Source: Aquanectria penicillioides (lineage: Eukaryota > Ascomycota > Sordariomycetes > Hypocreales > Nectriaceae). From it: a DNA stretch of 64,000 nt. The notes beneath the pieces were generated by a model. That model was not told the origin of the DNA. It ran no database searches and saw nothing but the letters and a program-made list of their open reading frames with translations. How positions within the stretch are numbered: position 1 is the stretch's first letter; each line of letters begins with the position of its first letter. Made by a program: the position numbers and the translations under genes. The stretch is from NCBI GenBank assembly GCA_003415625.1, contig PYIU01000009.1:1736001-1800000 (forward strand). The letters are read 5' to 3'. This document shows positions 21,998 through 39,515 of the stretch, piece after piece.

Positions 21998-22301
21998 ATC
22001 AAGACACTGTTCTGCTCCGCGTGGGCATAGCGGGGGGAAGAATGCAACAGCGTGACACGATAGTAATAGGGCCTGTACAACTAGAAGAACTGCCCTTCCA
22101 GAGGCAGTTATGTAAAAATGAAATCACATCATGGCTATCTTTTAGTCACACTATTTGTTGGTTTCACGGCTTCGCTGTAGGCATTACCAGTGTAAATGCA
22201 GTTCAATTCACCATTCGCCATCGCTTAACAGGTATCTTGTACAATGACTAAAAATCTCGCCGACTCAATGGTCTTGTTGTTTGGTCTCAATCTGCCACAA
22301 T
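21998..22301. other. Short convergent intergenic region
   Basis: 304 bp between the uS8m stop and the stop of the SPxK-rich gene; presumably 3' UTRs. Nothing else seen. Confidence 0.5.
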
Positions 22302-24542
22302 CTATTGCGTAGCCGAGTCCTCGTTTGAAATGGTCTCTGCGTTTTGCTTTTTCTCAATCTCAACGTGTATCTCTGCATCCTTCTCTTTTCCCTGTCCAAT
22401 CTCCAAGTTTGGCGACGTTTCCGTCTCGCTGACCTGGGCCTTCGTTAAACTGTCCTCGGTAACGTTTTGGTCATCCTCGGTGGCAGTAGGCTGGGCCTCT
22501 TCGGCAGGAACTGGTGCCTCTTCGGTTTCAATATTGCGCTCTGTGTCTGCAACCTCGACGTCCTTCTCAGGGTCACTGCCAGCAATCTCCTCAACAGCTG
22601 CCTCGGGCTCGATCATGTTTTCAACATTCTCGTCATCCACCTTGGCCTCGTCGGGAACTAGATCGTCCTTCTCTGTCTCGATTGTGACCTCGGTAGACTC
22701 TTCAAGCTGGGCCATGTCCTCGCTTTGATGTGCAAGCTCAGACACTTCGGTGATTTTCTCGGCTTCGAGGATTTCCCCCACAACACCACCCATCACAAAT
22801 TCTGTTGCAGCTTCCTTGTGGTCTGGAACAGAAGAGACATCTGCTTCCTTGACGGATTCGATGGACCCTTCAACGGACTCCACCTTGACGGAGGTGGAAT
22901 ACAATTCAGGAGTGGAAATGGCCACGTTGATAGGAGAAGGGCTATGCTCCTTGGGAGGGACAGTTTGCAATGGTGCGGGGGACTCAACCTGCCGCCTCAA
23001 ATGCTTCTTCGCACTTCCTGGGGCCCTGGTATTGATCTCTCGACGCGACTCGACGCCAGGGAGAGATGGGCGTTTAGTGGTTTTCCTGGGAGGCGTAACC
23101 GGAGCCTTCTCTGTGGTCTTAGAAGACGAAGACTGCGTTGGCCTCATCATACGGGCAAGAAACCCTTCGTCAACTGGGGGATCCTTTTTTCCAGGGGCTT
23201 CTGAGGAAGTTTTCTTCGGAGGTGGTCCTAAACTGGGTCTTGAACGGTTGATGGTCGAACCTTGGCGCTTCACAGTCTTCCCACTTGTGCTTGTGCCCGT
23301 TGTCGAGACGCTTGCCCGGCTTGGGGAGCGAACGGGAACATTCAAGTTTCCAACAGTACCTGATTGGCGGCTGTGCGTCTGTCGCGAGGTAGTCCCTTTG
23401 GAGACTGATGAGGCAGTAGGGGCCATGAGAGAGGCTGGAAGCTGGATAGGTTTTGTTGGAGACTTTGGCTTTGGTTTGACGAAACCTGTGTCACTTGATG
23501 TGGGTTTGAGGGGCTGTGGCCTCTTGGTGGTAGTGCTACCCGTCGACCGAGCAGTAGGAGCACCTGCCCGAGATGAAGTTGTTGGTTCATTCTTGACGCC
23601 AGGCTTGGAGCTCGTCTTGTCCAACGCCTTAGTCGGTGCCTTTCCTGATGTCTTGACTGGTGACTTGACCGGCGACTTGACCGGCGACTTGGTTGGTGAT
23701 TTTGCTGGTGGTCTCGTGGATGTAGGCTTAGTAGAGATTGCGGCTGGGCGAGTCGTGGCCTTTTTAATAGGAGCTGTCTTGGCTGGAGTAGATGAGGGCG
23801 TTTCCTTGGGTTTTTCGGTCTTCGCCTTACCATTCACGGATGTGGATGGTGTTGACAGCTTCGTTTCCTTGGCTGATGATTTGGGGACCGTCTCAAGCTG
23901 CGAGATGGTCTCAGGTTGGCACTCATCGGCCTTTGAGTTCGGGATAGTGCTGGGTTTGTCAGGCACGGGGGCAGCTTCAATGGGTTTCTGTTCGGTCTCG
24001 GGGGGTCGACGGGGAGATTCTGGGATTGTCTCGTGGAGAAGGAGCTTGGGAGGCTTGAGCACTTCGTCTAAAGCAACAGAGGGCTTGTCCGGAACGGTCG
24101 AGGTGGATTCGGCGTCAGTCTCCATGCTCAATCTTCGCCGTGAGACGCTGGACTCGTGACTATGGTCTCTTCTCAGGCCTATTCTGCCGTCTTTTTCAAC
24201 AGCTACAAAATTGGTGCGGACTTTGGACAAAGGTCGTGGGGAATCGGAGCCGCTAAAGCCTAGGGAAGAGATTGAAAATCAGCATTTGAAAGGTCGTCGT
24301 GGATTAAAAATAAACAAAAGATGGCGGGCCTCCCTTGCATTGCAAGAGAACCTAATAGCAAGGAAAGGGGAAAGCGCCAATGGCTCAGGCATCGCTGGAG
24401 GCAAGAACGTCACTGAATGCCTTAGGGAGGTCTCAATCATACCTGGAACAGGAGTTGACGCGCCAGATGATCTCCCTCTGTCAGGAGGGCTGGTGTCGCC
24501 TTTGCTCTCGAACATGGCGCGCAGGTTCTTGACCTGACTCAT
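22302..24542 (-). CDS. Large disordered SPxK-repeat protein, conserved N-terminus
   Basis: Two exons on the minus strand, 24443-24542 and 22302-24259, separated by a 183-nt intron, encode 685 residues. I do not recognise a characterised family. The N-terminus (MSQVKNLRAMFESKGDTSPP, then a SPRPLSKVRTNFVAVEKDG segment across the splice) looks conserved in style, but the rest is low complexity. The first two thirds are rich in Ser, Thr, Pro and Lys and contain tandem K-S-P-V/T repeats (plus-strand 23651-23710), the SPxK type found in microtubule- or DNA-binding tails and in CDK sites. The last 150 residues are strongly acidic. It is basic in the middle, acidic at the end and probably disordered throughout. 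A role in microtubules, chromatin or the cell cycle would be a guess. Confidence 0.7.
23651..23710 (-). repeat. Tandem K-S-P-V coding repeat
   Basis: Within the SPxK-rich protein, about five near-perfect 12-nt units encode successive KSP(V/T) tetrapeptides. The near-identity of the units at DNA level suggests recent slippage. Confidence 0.7.
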
Positions 24543-29608
<5,066 letters not shown>

Positions 29609-30008
29609 TTTGCCCAAACCATGTCTGAAATGTTTATACAGCCTGTAACAACGGCCGTAGCAAGATGAAAATGGCATGGCAAAAGTCAAGAAGAAAAACT
29701 CGAGGAAAAATGGGGAACTAGTTCTAGAGGAGATTGTATATTTCATACACGCTAGATGATTATATCCATTTGCCTTTTCTTTTTCCTCGCGGCGTCATTA
29801 TCTGGCCGCTTAGCTCTTCTCCATTCTCTCCCCCGTCTAGTGTGTAGTAGGCATGCTGGTGTCATCCAGTGACGAGAATGGTAATATGATACAACATCGT
29901 ACATCCCTCCAACCATATATTTTACAATACGATGCAGCATAAATAGCTCATCGTTTAGCCATCCTATCACGTATACTAGGTCATCCCTCCATATTTCATA
30001 TTGATCGC
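29609..30008. other. Convergent intergenic region LYS12 / MEF1
   Basis: 400 bp between two stop codons, A/T-richer than the genes on either side; presumably overlapping 3' UTRs. No other feature seen. Confidence 0.5.
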
Positions 30009-32528
30009 TTATTTGGTTCGCTTGGCTTCGAGCTCCGCCTGGTACTTAGCAACCAGCTCCTTCCTGTACTTTGGTTAATCACATCATTACACAGAATGAT
30101 CGTAGGTGAGGGAAACTTACTGAAGATGAGGGGGAGCAGGGGCGTAGTGGCTAAATTCCATGCTGAACTCGCCCTTGCCTTGAGTAGCGGCACGAAGTTG
30201 AGAACTGAAGCCAAACATGGCGTTCAGACTGCAATCGCAAATAAGGGTAAAGTCTTCACTACCGACATCTGTGTCATTGATAGTGGCATTTCGCTTATTC
30301 ATAAGCATCAGAATGTTGCCCTGGAACTCATTGGGGGCCGTGATAGTAGTCTTCATGAGAGGTTCCAAAACCTGGCCGCCGGCTTCAGGGAAAGCTTTGC
30401 GGAAAGCCATTTGGGTAGCCAGACTGAAGGCGTAATCGGAAGAATCAGTGACGTGAGTGGCACCATCGTTCACAATCATCTTCGCACCAATGACCTTGTG
30501 TCCAAGAAGAGGTCCCTTATCAGTGACGAGCTCAAAACCCTTGGCACATGCCGTGAGGAACTTGTCGGGGATGTGACCGCCGACAACCTGGCTCTCGTAG
30601 TGGTTCTCTTCGGGCTTGTCGTTGGGCTCAATCCAGCCAGCAACACGGGCGAAATCACCAGGCCCGCCACTCTGTCGCTTGAAGAGGAAGTCGTAGTCAG
30701 CGCGACGGGAGATGGTCTCTCGGTAGGCAACACGGGGCTGGCCAGTGACACACTCAGTTTTGTACTCTCGCTTCAGGCGCTCGACGTACACCTCGAGATG
30801 CAATTCACCCATACCGGAAATGATCGTCTCTTCGCTCTCGGCGTCAACATGAACACGGAAAGTGGGGTCCTCACGTTGGAATCGATTCATCGCCTTACTG
30901 AAGTTATCCGCATCGCCGCTTCGTTTAGGTTTGATGGAGAGAGACATGACAGCATCCGGAACGAACATGGAGGACATAGTGTAAGGAAGACCGCCATCGG
31001 TGAAGGTGTCACCAGAAGCACAGTCAACACCAAAGACGGCACAAATCTCACCGGCGCCAACTTCAGCCACGTCCTCCATCTCGTTAGAGTGCATTCGCAC
31101 AATACGAGGGATTCGAACCTTCTTGTCGGTACGGGAGTTGAACAGGTAAGATCCTTTAGTCAGTTTACCCTGGTAGACTCGGATGTAGGTAAGCTGTCCA
31201 TAATTGTTCTCTTCAAGCTTGAAGGCAAGTCCAACAAAAGGGAGAGAGTTGTATGGGACCAGCTTGACGGTTTTCTCGTCTCGTAGCTTATCCAGGGCCG
31301 TGTTCTCAATCTCAGAGGGGTTGGGGAGGAAATCGCAAACAGCATCGAGCATAGGTTGAACACCCTTGTCAGCAAGGGCGGAACCCATCATGACAGCAGT
31401 AAACTTCCGAGCAATGGTCGCGCGACGAATAGCATCCTTGATCTGCTGAGAGGTCGGTTCCTGCTCTTCAAGGAACAGTTCGGCAATCTCGTCATCGACG
31501 TCGGCTAGCTTTTCAACAAGAGCCTGTCGCTTCTCGTTGACAAGCTCCTGCATAGGACCGGGAATCTGATCGGTGACACGGACCTTGATACCACGAGGAC
31601 CCTCAAAGTACATGGCCTTCATATTAATCAAGTCGACGACGCCCTGGAATTCATCCTCGGCACCAATCGGAACTTGGATAGCGGCAGCGGGGAACTTGAG
31701 CTTGGTGTTGATCTGCTCAACAGCCTTCCAGGGATTGGCGCCCATTCGGTCCATCTTGTTGACAAAGGAGAGTCTGGGAACATTGTATCGCTTCATCTGT
31801 CGGTCAACGGTGATGGTCTGAGATTGGACACCGCTAACAGCACACAGAATCATCACAGCACCATCGAGTACACGGAGAGCTCGCTCTACTTCAATAGTGA
31901 AGTCAATGTGACCAGGGGTGTCGATGAGGTTGAAGTGGTAGGTTTCCTCTTTGCCGTCTTCCGTTTTTTTCCAGTCACAGAAAGTCGCTGCAGACTGGAT
32001 CGTAATGCCCTTTTCACGTTCGAGCTCCATGGAATCCATCTTGGCTCCGACCGCATCCTTTCCTCGAACCTCATGGATTGCATTGATTCGACCGGTGTAG
32101 AAGAGGACTCGCTCACTAACAGTTGTTTTGCCACTGTCAATGTGTGCCTGGAGGTCTCGGTCAACGGATGATGTAGATGAGAAAATTGGTTTGGACATAC
32201 AGCAATACCAATGTTGCGGACTCGCGACAGACGCTTGGCTTCGGCAGGATCCATGTTGGCGGCGACAAACTCGGGGGTCAAGCTAGCAGCATCCTCTTGG
32301 GCCTTCTTTAGGCTATTGAGGGACAAGTTAGCGGCGAAGCATGTCAATTCGATGTGAGGGGATACCTTACGCTTCCTGGGCAGCATTGGCTGACCGCAAG
32401 GAGCTCTGGCTGAAAGCTCGACGGGGCACGGCAATGGAGACATTGAAATTAAAACCAACGCTGCTCGTCGGTTGTTTGCTGGCCAGCAGACGGCAATTGA
32501 GCCATCTGGCGACCCCGGATGCCCTCAT
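30009..32528 (-). CDS. MEF1: Mitochondrial elongation factor G
   Basis: Four exons on the minus strand: 32371-32528, 32201-32312, 30121-32147 and 30009-30063, giving 783 residues. The introns are 58, 53 and 57 nt. Mitochondrial EF-G1 moves the ribosome by one codon using GTP. The N-terminus ([18 protein letters not shown]) is an Arg-rich targeting peptide without acidic residues. The GTPase domain shows AHIDSGKTT (formed across intron 2), the DTPGH motif and NKMDR. Domains II to V follow, with the [18 protein letters not shown] stretch of domain III and the [22 protein letters not shown] region. The last exon encodes a basic 17-residue tail, [17 protein letters not shown]. Confidence 0.93.
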
Positions 32529-33099
32529 TTTGTGGTGCTGGACTCCAAGAGAGGACGATGGAGATGAGGGTTGCTAATTCTCAGTGGCCGATTGGGAAAC
32601 TTTTTTCCTTCGGAATTACCAGGAGTCGCGCCAGCACGTGCGTCCGTGTCTGTCCACTGGAGCTCTCTCCGCTCACGTCAAAAACCTCCTGGTTGGTACC
32701 CCCATAGGGCCATCCCTGTCACAGAAAAATCTGCCGTCACTCTGCCATTGGTCGTTACGGGTGGAAACGCGGTGGTACGAGCATCACAGTGTAGGTAGGT
32801 ACGTACGTACGTACGTTGCAAGGAAATTCGATTGATTCCGGTCAAAGATATAAGGAGAGAAGTGCTATCCCTCTTTTCGCCACATTCCATTTTCTTCTTT
32901 AGATAGGCTGCATCTATCTCATCTCATCGTTATTGGTATTTTCAAAGTTGACCCATCTCAGTAACCTTTACCCAACGCCCAGCTCCATGCAATGCTTTAT
33001 GACCCAAATGTCAATCAAACCAATACCTGCCAAACGCCAATTGCTCCCGCTTCGTGACTTACGTAATCCGGTAATGATACAAGCAAGCTTCCAGACAGA
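32529..33099. other. Intergenic between MEF1 and the protease gene
   Basis: About 570 bp, containing the MEF1 promoter and the protease 3' UTR. A short tandem (TACG)n repeat flanked by GTAGGTAGGT lies at 32791-32817. Confidence 0.5.
32791..32817. repeat. (TACG)n microsatellite joined to GTAGGTAGGT
   Basis: A self-complementary run of four TACG units directly after a GGTAGGT word, about 265 bp upstream of the MEF1 start codon. Confidence 0.8.
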
Positions 33100-34621
33100 T
33101 CAAAACAAATTGCTCGAGAAGGCACCGCCTCCCACAAGCATAAATGCCATAGTGGCAACTACAAGCATGAAGCTTGAGCCAGTCACGGCCAAAATGGATG
33201 CGACACTGCTGGTTTCTCGTTGGAATCCGTCAGCCGCTGTCAAGTTGGTTGAGGTGGCGGTAGAAGTTGGTGTTGATTGGGTTTGGTTCTGATTAGGCGC
33301 CGCCGTGGCGGAGGGAATCGCTGCACCCTTACTCGTGAATGCCACAATGTTGCTATCGGTGGCGTTGAAATTAGTCTGAGCCAAAGCGACCTCGTTGTTA
33401 ACCAGATCGTACACAACATAGGCAGAGCGAAGGAAAGTAGCCCCCAAAAGGTACGAGTCAGAAGAAGAGTAGTTCTGAATTCCAAACTCACACATCGACT
33501 GGCCTTTGTACGTTCCAGATGAAAATTGAGGCTGGGTTCCTTGAGAGAGGTCAAGAACCAACTCGTCCATACCCACGATAATTTGAGGGCCGCTGTTACC
33601 ACCAAACCCAAAGGTAAAGTTACCCTTGTGCTGTCCATATGAGCAGGGTAGCACGGCCAGTTGCCAATTTGGGTCCCAAACTGCTCCGACTTCATCCCAG
33701 ATTTGTGTTGCCAGATCGTTGGGGAGGTAAGTCAAGGTAGTACCAGAATCGAGGACCGCCTTGAGAGGAAACTGGCTCGATGTGAGCTTATCGCTACCAC
33801 TTGAACTAGTAGCGGTAAGAGATGTCAGAATGACATTGAAATGATCGTAGGTTCCGTTGTCTGGCTGGACTTCGAGTCGTGTCAAGGTTCCCGTGTATTT
33901 CTTTGTGTCAATGCCACCAAATAACAGCGTTCCTGTACTAGCGCCGAGGTCATTGAGCCACAAACTATACGCAACTGTATTGATGTGGCCGCCTTGGTAC
34001 AGGGCGACGGGCAAATTAGGATAGGTGGAGTCCATGGTGTCGACTGAGGCTTCATTGACGACGTATCCGATCCCCAAAAGGCCGTAAGAGATGGTTGTCT
34101 TCAAGGCCAGCCCATAGTCAGATTTTGGATGGTTGTGGCACCCATGGTGATATCATCGGTGAAGTAATCGCCTTTGGCATAGCTGTTGTCGACATATGTA
34201 ATGGAGAACTGGTTGGATCCAACATCTTCAAATGAGCTGGATTTGTCCGGATTGACTACACTTCAAGTCAGCAACGGGGGGGAAAAGGTTAATCAACCGA
34301 TTTGGGTTTCGAGAGATGCATACAGCTTCCTTGTTGACAGCCTGAATCTTCACAGACGGTAGCCTCGCTCCATGGGACCCAGAGGTCACTACTGCCGGTG
34401 TCAAGCTGCAAGGTGATATTTTGAGCTGGTGTGCCGATTTGAACTGTTGCAAAGTAGCCTCCCTTGGACTTCTTGTTCGCGATGGTCTCTTGAAGAGTTG
34501 ACTCAGAACGTCGTGTTAGGAAAGGACTGATGTAACGGCTTTCGATGCCCCATTGAACAACTTGTGCGTGCGCCACAGGCCATGTCGAGACCAATGAGGC
34601 AGCCAAGAGCCACGCCTTCAT
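33100..34621 (-). CDS. Yapsin-like GPI-anchored aspartyl protease, frameshifted
   Basis: Two exons on the minus strand, 34324-34621 and 33100-34255, with a 68-nt intron. A signal peptide (residues 1-19, to AHA) leads to a short propeptide and an A1-family aspartyl protease with Asp74 in DTGSS. The C-terminal part has the second catalytic motif LDSGTT, a Ser/Thr-rich stretch, and a hydrophobic end as in GPI-anchored yapsins, so the intact form would act at the cell surface. Near 34110-34114, however, the frame breaks: the conserved QNLTMG stretch is followed by LALKTT in another frame. One base is missing from what looks like a run of four Gs. As given, translation stops at 34101 after 150 residues, before the second Asp. 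With one base more, the exons total exactly 485 codons. Confidence 0.75.
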
Positions 34622-35769
34622 GGCACCAAATAAGCAACAAAGGTTGCCGAGTCTCAGCTCAGATGAAGAGAGCAAGTATAGTTGTGCTCGCAAATGAGTG
34701 AAGACGCCGTCGAGTGAAGAAATCGCCTTTTCTCTCCTCCATAAAACACAAATTGGTTGTTTCACCTGCCAACCAATGTGCTAGCAAAAGGATGTCGGTG
34801 GTTTGGTGGATGGATCGAAAACCTGGGCGCTCTGCTTGCGAGAACTAGTCACTAGCAGCAACAGGATACAGTGTGGACAGCAATAGTAAGATGTCTCAGG
34901 ATGGGACAGAAAAGGAAAAGGGAATCGGGGTAAGAAAACCCAGTGGAAGGATCTCGGTGGTGGAGCATGGGAGACGTAGTCGGGGACCCAAAGGTACAAG
35001 GGGAGAGGGTGAAAAGAGGACGTGCTAGGGTTCCAGTCGGCAGGGGAAGGAATTAAGGGAAAAAACGGTTCGATAACAGAAGCAGAGACGCAATGAGCAA
35101 CGAGATGGGATAGAATGGCGGATGGGGAGGGACCCGATGGAAGGATGGAAGGAGGGCCACGCAAGCCAGCAATCAATCATGGGGCTTGGGTGACGACAGG
35201 ACGCATCTAGCAAACTCGGGAGAGGCTGCGTACGTACGCCTGCGCCAACCGCCTGTCCACCATCCATACTCTAGTACCATACATAGTCTAGCCCCAGGCG
35301 CCATCCGTCCAGCATTGTTGTTGGCGCCCAGGTGCCCGCGTGGACCCTGGGATAGCGGAACAGTGTGGAGGGGTTACGTCGCCGTCGTCATCGCCCAAAA
35401 TGCCACTTGCCGACGCTAGGGTCTACGTACCTAGGTAGGTTCGGGAAGTGGGAAGTCCCAGAGGTCGGACGTTTATTAGGGTCTAATTACCTTACCGACG
35501 AAAGATCAATATCAGAACTCAACCTATGTCGGGGACCATGTCCGCGCCACCGGGGCCTCTCCAATGGGCAAGTCTCGAATCCCAGGGTGCGTCGGAAGCG
35601 TTCGCTCAGTCGCCCAAACTGCTCTGCCATCTCCGACACATGTACGTTGACGCTGCGCTAAAACAGCAGCACCTATGTATTGTAGTGGAGGGTTTATGTG
35701 AGATGTTTTGCTGCGTGCACCGCACCTGCACGTCCGTCCTCCCTGCCCACATGTACTTGCCCACCCCCC

Positions 35770-35815
35770 TTACTTACCTCAGGTGGTAGATAGGTATCTA
35801 CCTACCTAGGTGGTA
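35770..35815. repeat. Palindrome-rich CCTACCTAGGTGG array
   Basis: Interleaved direct and inverted copies of GGTAGATAGGTA and TACCTACCTAGG that can form a hairpin. Same word family as the cluster at 25358-25475. Confidence 0.65.
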
Positions 35816-38800
35816 CAACGCTCCAAGTATGGATGCTCTGCTGTCTCATGTGCCTTGCGGCAACGCCGCACGCGACTCAGTTGGTACAGGCCTTGCTGTA
35901 ACATATCCCCGAAAACAAAAGTGCACAGTCACCTGTGAGCCTTGATTGCGGAGACCTAGCTCTGCTCTGCCTGTCCAACTCACAATTCGGACGGCTGAAG
36001 TGCGGTAATTGTCAATTCACTGAATACACCTCAGAATCACCCAGGGGAGCGATCTCAAGAATCATCGCCAGCCCTACCCTGTCTGACCTATCAATTTAAC
36101 TACCAATGTGCATATTGTCAGAATACGATACTGTACTCCCTACATACCCATACCTGTGCCTCGCCAAAATGGGCCCAAATTTGCAGCGTAAGGGATTTCT
36201 TTTCAGTCAGTCAACTTTGGTGAGCACGCCAAGAAATGATCCTCACCGGGCGTCAGATTGGGTGGCCCCAGAGAGCTCCAGGCCTGTCACCATCCGCCAG
36301 TCACAGGCTGAGGCAACGTTAATTGCGCCACGTTCCTGGGACTCGACCCAATAATTTGCTTTCGCCTCCACCAGTGCTGACGACGCCTCGGCCGAGACGT
36401 TGTGTGCTCGTGCCGCTGATCCGCAACCAGTTGCAGCATTGCCCCCGTTCCGCCACTCCATGGCGACGCTCCAAATTTCTTTGACGCGCTGCCATGTTTC
36501 ATGTGCGACAGTGTACAACCTCAACCTCGCCCTGCTCCGTCTGTATACTTTGTCTGCATGACATGCCGTTGGTCGGTTCCACCACGAACTCCGCGTACAG
36601 CATGTCAGCATATAGTATCGGTTTGGTTGTGGAAAATGTTTCTGCTCGATGTCTTCTAGGTACGCCTCTCAGCCCTGTTGCCAAGCCCCTCCTCCAGTCT
36701 CGAATATACAGCCTATCCGCGCATAGCCAGCCAAGGTATTCCCCCTCCCCCCAAGCCGTGCGATCTCGGACAGAAAATCGGGTTGGTGTTATCTATGGGG
36801 TACTTGAAAAGTCAACGTCATCGACCAGTATCCCGATACTTTTAGACTGAACGAATGCCGTCGTAATGACCGCTGGCTCCACCAACGACCCCTCCGAGCC
36901 ACGAGCGTCCACAAACTCTTCAAGCAACTACACATTCTCCCTGTCGATGCCTTGTTCCGCGTAACCAGGATCTTTTGAACCACTGGGGACAGGGCACACA
37001 TAACTAGCTATGTATTCATTCATCCATCCGGGACACACTAATGGTGGTACAGTCTCGGTCCGATAAAATGGCCAACGAAGCGGCCTCATCCCCGGGTGCC
37101 ACCCAGACGACACGTATGCAGGCCAGGTCAAATCCCTTAGACGTTAATCCTGTGATAGCATCTTCCCATATCCGCGGTTGTTTGCCGGCACCGACAAGTC
37201 ACATTTACCCGCTGCTCCGAGCACAGCAGAAATCACGTGGAAGAATTGTGGTTGATTTGGCTTCAACCACCCGCACAATGCCATTTGCCAATTGTAATTG
37301 ATGTACCATGAGATTGAGATTATTATAATAATCGCGCATCGTATCTCCTTCGAGACACTTCAAACCAAGCTTTCTTGCCCAAATCTTGCCTTCCCTGTGT
37401 TCCCCTTGATCGATGTTTCCAGGTTATCTGTGTCTTGTACGAATGTATCGTCTACTAGCATGCAATTCCCAACTCGAGGTCGCGAAAATGAAGTACTTGG
37501 CCTAGATATCAAAAAGGAGAAGGAAATGGAAAAATGAAGAAAGAGGGAGAGAGGCTCTCGGGCCATCGGTAGTTAAACTTAACACTAGCGTTGAAGAGCC
37601 ACAGGAGCAGCAGGGTTTTAGTTGGTCTGAATCAGGTCACCAACAAACACGGATGCAGCGTGAGTCTCGGCCATGTTGATCGTGCCCGGTGTTGTCACGC
37701 CCTAATCCATCCACTGCTAGACCTTGGGCGATGCAGCATGCACCATGTTTTGATATGCCATTTTGCTTTCGTACAGGGCACATATAGTATTTTGACATGT
37801 TTGATGGTTTCCAAACCTTATCGGTGTCCATAGGCCGGGGCTAAAAAGAATACTCAACCATTGCATTCACATCTTCAACGAGATTATTTAAACAGGTGCG
37901 GGATAGGCAAGGGAAGCATCAGTTTGAGTAAGCACGATGTGTGGGCCTGGTCGACGAAGGACGCAGTTTCAAATAGAGGCGGCGGGGGATTATGAATGCA
38001 TGAGTCAACCCAGACCCAGGAACTGATGACCATGTCATGTCGCAAAGGAGCAGATGAAGGACCAGCTCCAAATGCGGAGCGACGTCGAGTTGATATTATT
38101 GTTTACTAGGTTGATCCCATTCCTGATATTTTGACTCAAGTTTTGTAAACCTCAGATACCAGGCGTTCCGATATCTATCGCACCATGAAACCCCACCATG
38201 CTGGTGGTCACAGTTGGTGAAGATCCCAGGGTTCAATTCGAATCGCAAGGTCTGCCACGACAGCCAATATGCCATCACCGTGGGCCACATCGTGGAGAAG
38301 TAATTCGATCCGGATTCGACCCGGCGAGTGCCATGGGAATCAACCAGCACAATATCTCAGGATCACTTAAAAGCCCCTCGGTACTAGTTTGTGACGAAGA
38401 ATTAATCTCTCGATTTCTGTTTAGACAGGGTATCGTTTGGTCATAAGTAGTTACCAATGTGTTTGGTTGACTGCTATCTTTGTACTTTTATTAAGATTAG
38501 ACTACGAGGCTCTCCATTCACTGTGTCGTTTGGGATGGTTGCTGGCTTGGTTTAGTTGTTGTTTTGCTATTCTGGTCTAGTGTTAGCAAGCCCTCTCCTC
38601 ATCTGGGCTTTTGATCCATGTGTGTGATTGTCTACACTTGCATTGCTGTTCCATACTAAGATTCGATCATGACTATGACTATGGAAAAGCGCCTGCGAAG
38701 GAGCAATGCTCCTGCCAGACCAAAGATGCAACTTTCTTATGAGACGATGTAAAAGCCTAGGATCCCTGCGAACACCATATTTGAAACTATTTATGTCAGT

Positions 38801-39263
38801 ACTCGGTTGAGCCTTGAAGGTCATGTGTTGAATTCCATCCTGAGTTTAGGGTAACGGGCTGTTTTGGGGTTTTTTTTTTTGCTTTTCTCAAGTGGATTCA
38901 CATCTGTGTGGCCAACTGGCTGTCTATTCGTACCGAACTTAGATGGCAAACTATCCGTACATATACTGGTGCACACTCACAGAGCGGGGGCGCAAGATCC
39001 AAGGCCGAATAGATACCAAACGCAGCACATCAGCCTGTGCAAGGCTACTACGAAATGCGGGCCAGCGATTAGCAGATCACTTCGATGCGGGCTCGTGAAC
39101 TCCGAGTCGGATGTCGGGCGTGATTGCTTAGGGGTGTGAAGGTGGGTAGGATGGTAGGCCCCCAAGCCATGAGGCCCACTCTCTGGCGGCTATGCCAACC
39201 AGCGACGAGTTTTGGTTGCCTACAGAGTACACAAACCGGTTTCAGCCAGTGGTTGTGGAACAT

Positions 39264-39274
39264 GTACTCCGTAC
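39264..39274. repeat. Recurring word GTACTCCGTAC
   Basis: An imperfect palindrome containing TACTCCGTA. The 9-mer also occurs at 8756-8764 and, inverted, at 26719-26727; all three copies are intergenic. Confidence 0.6.
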
Positions 39275-39515
39275 CTGCCTAAGCTGCCCAGTCCGCCTGG
39301 TCTCAGAGGTACTAGCCCAGCCAACTAGGTACCTCTCGCCTCACTTGAGTTCTGCGGGGCGCCACTCCACAGGCCGAGGAGCTTATCCTAGTCACCTGCC
39401 GTCACTCGTCATTCAACGACATCATCACCAACCATCCTACCATCAGCATCGTTCCATCGATATCGTCGCCCCGTAGCGCATTCGCCCCCGCATCTGCATC
39501 TACGCTGCCACAGCC

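Larger units (their letters stand above)
34622..39515. other. 4.9-kb gene-free region
   Basis: No supported gene on either strand; open frames are short, overlapping and without protein-like composition. It contains AGGTAGGT/CCTACCTAGG arrays at 35425-35450 and 35770-35815, TGASTCA words at about 38000 and 38132, a T run near 38871, and the palindromic word GTACTCCGTAC at 39264-39274. The last part is the promoter of the ABC transporter gene. A noncoding RNA or a decayed element cannot be excluded. Confidence 0.5.

Noticed and set aside
22750..24159. 469-codon plus-strand open frame opposite the SPxK-rich protein
   Set aside because: Antisense shadow of a low-complexity, stop-poor gene. The minus-strand frame has the conserved spliced N-terminus and tandem KSPV units.
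30096..31286. 396-codon plus-strand open frame opposite MEF1
   Set aside because: It mirrors the codon pattern of the MEF1 exon on the minus strand, which is firmly identified by EF-G motifs; no independent domain.
38223..38245. tRNA B-box-like GGTTCAATTCGAA
   Set aside because: No A box or cloverleaf around it.
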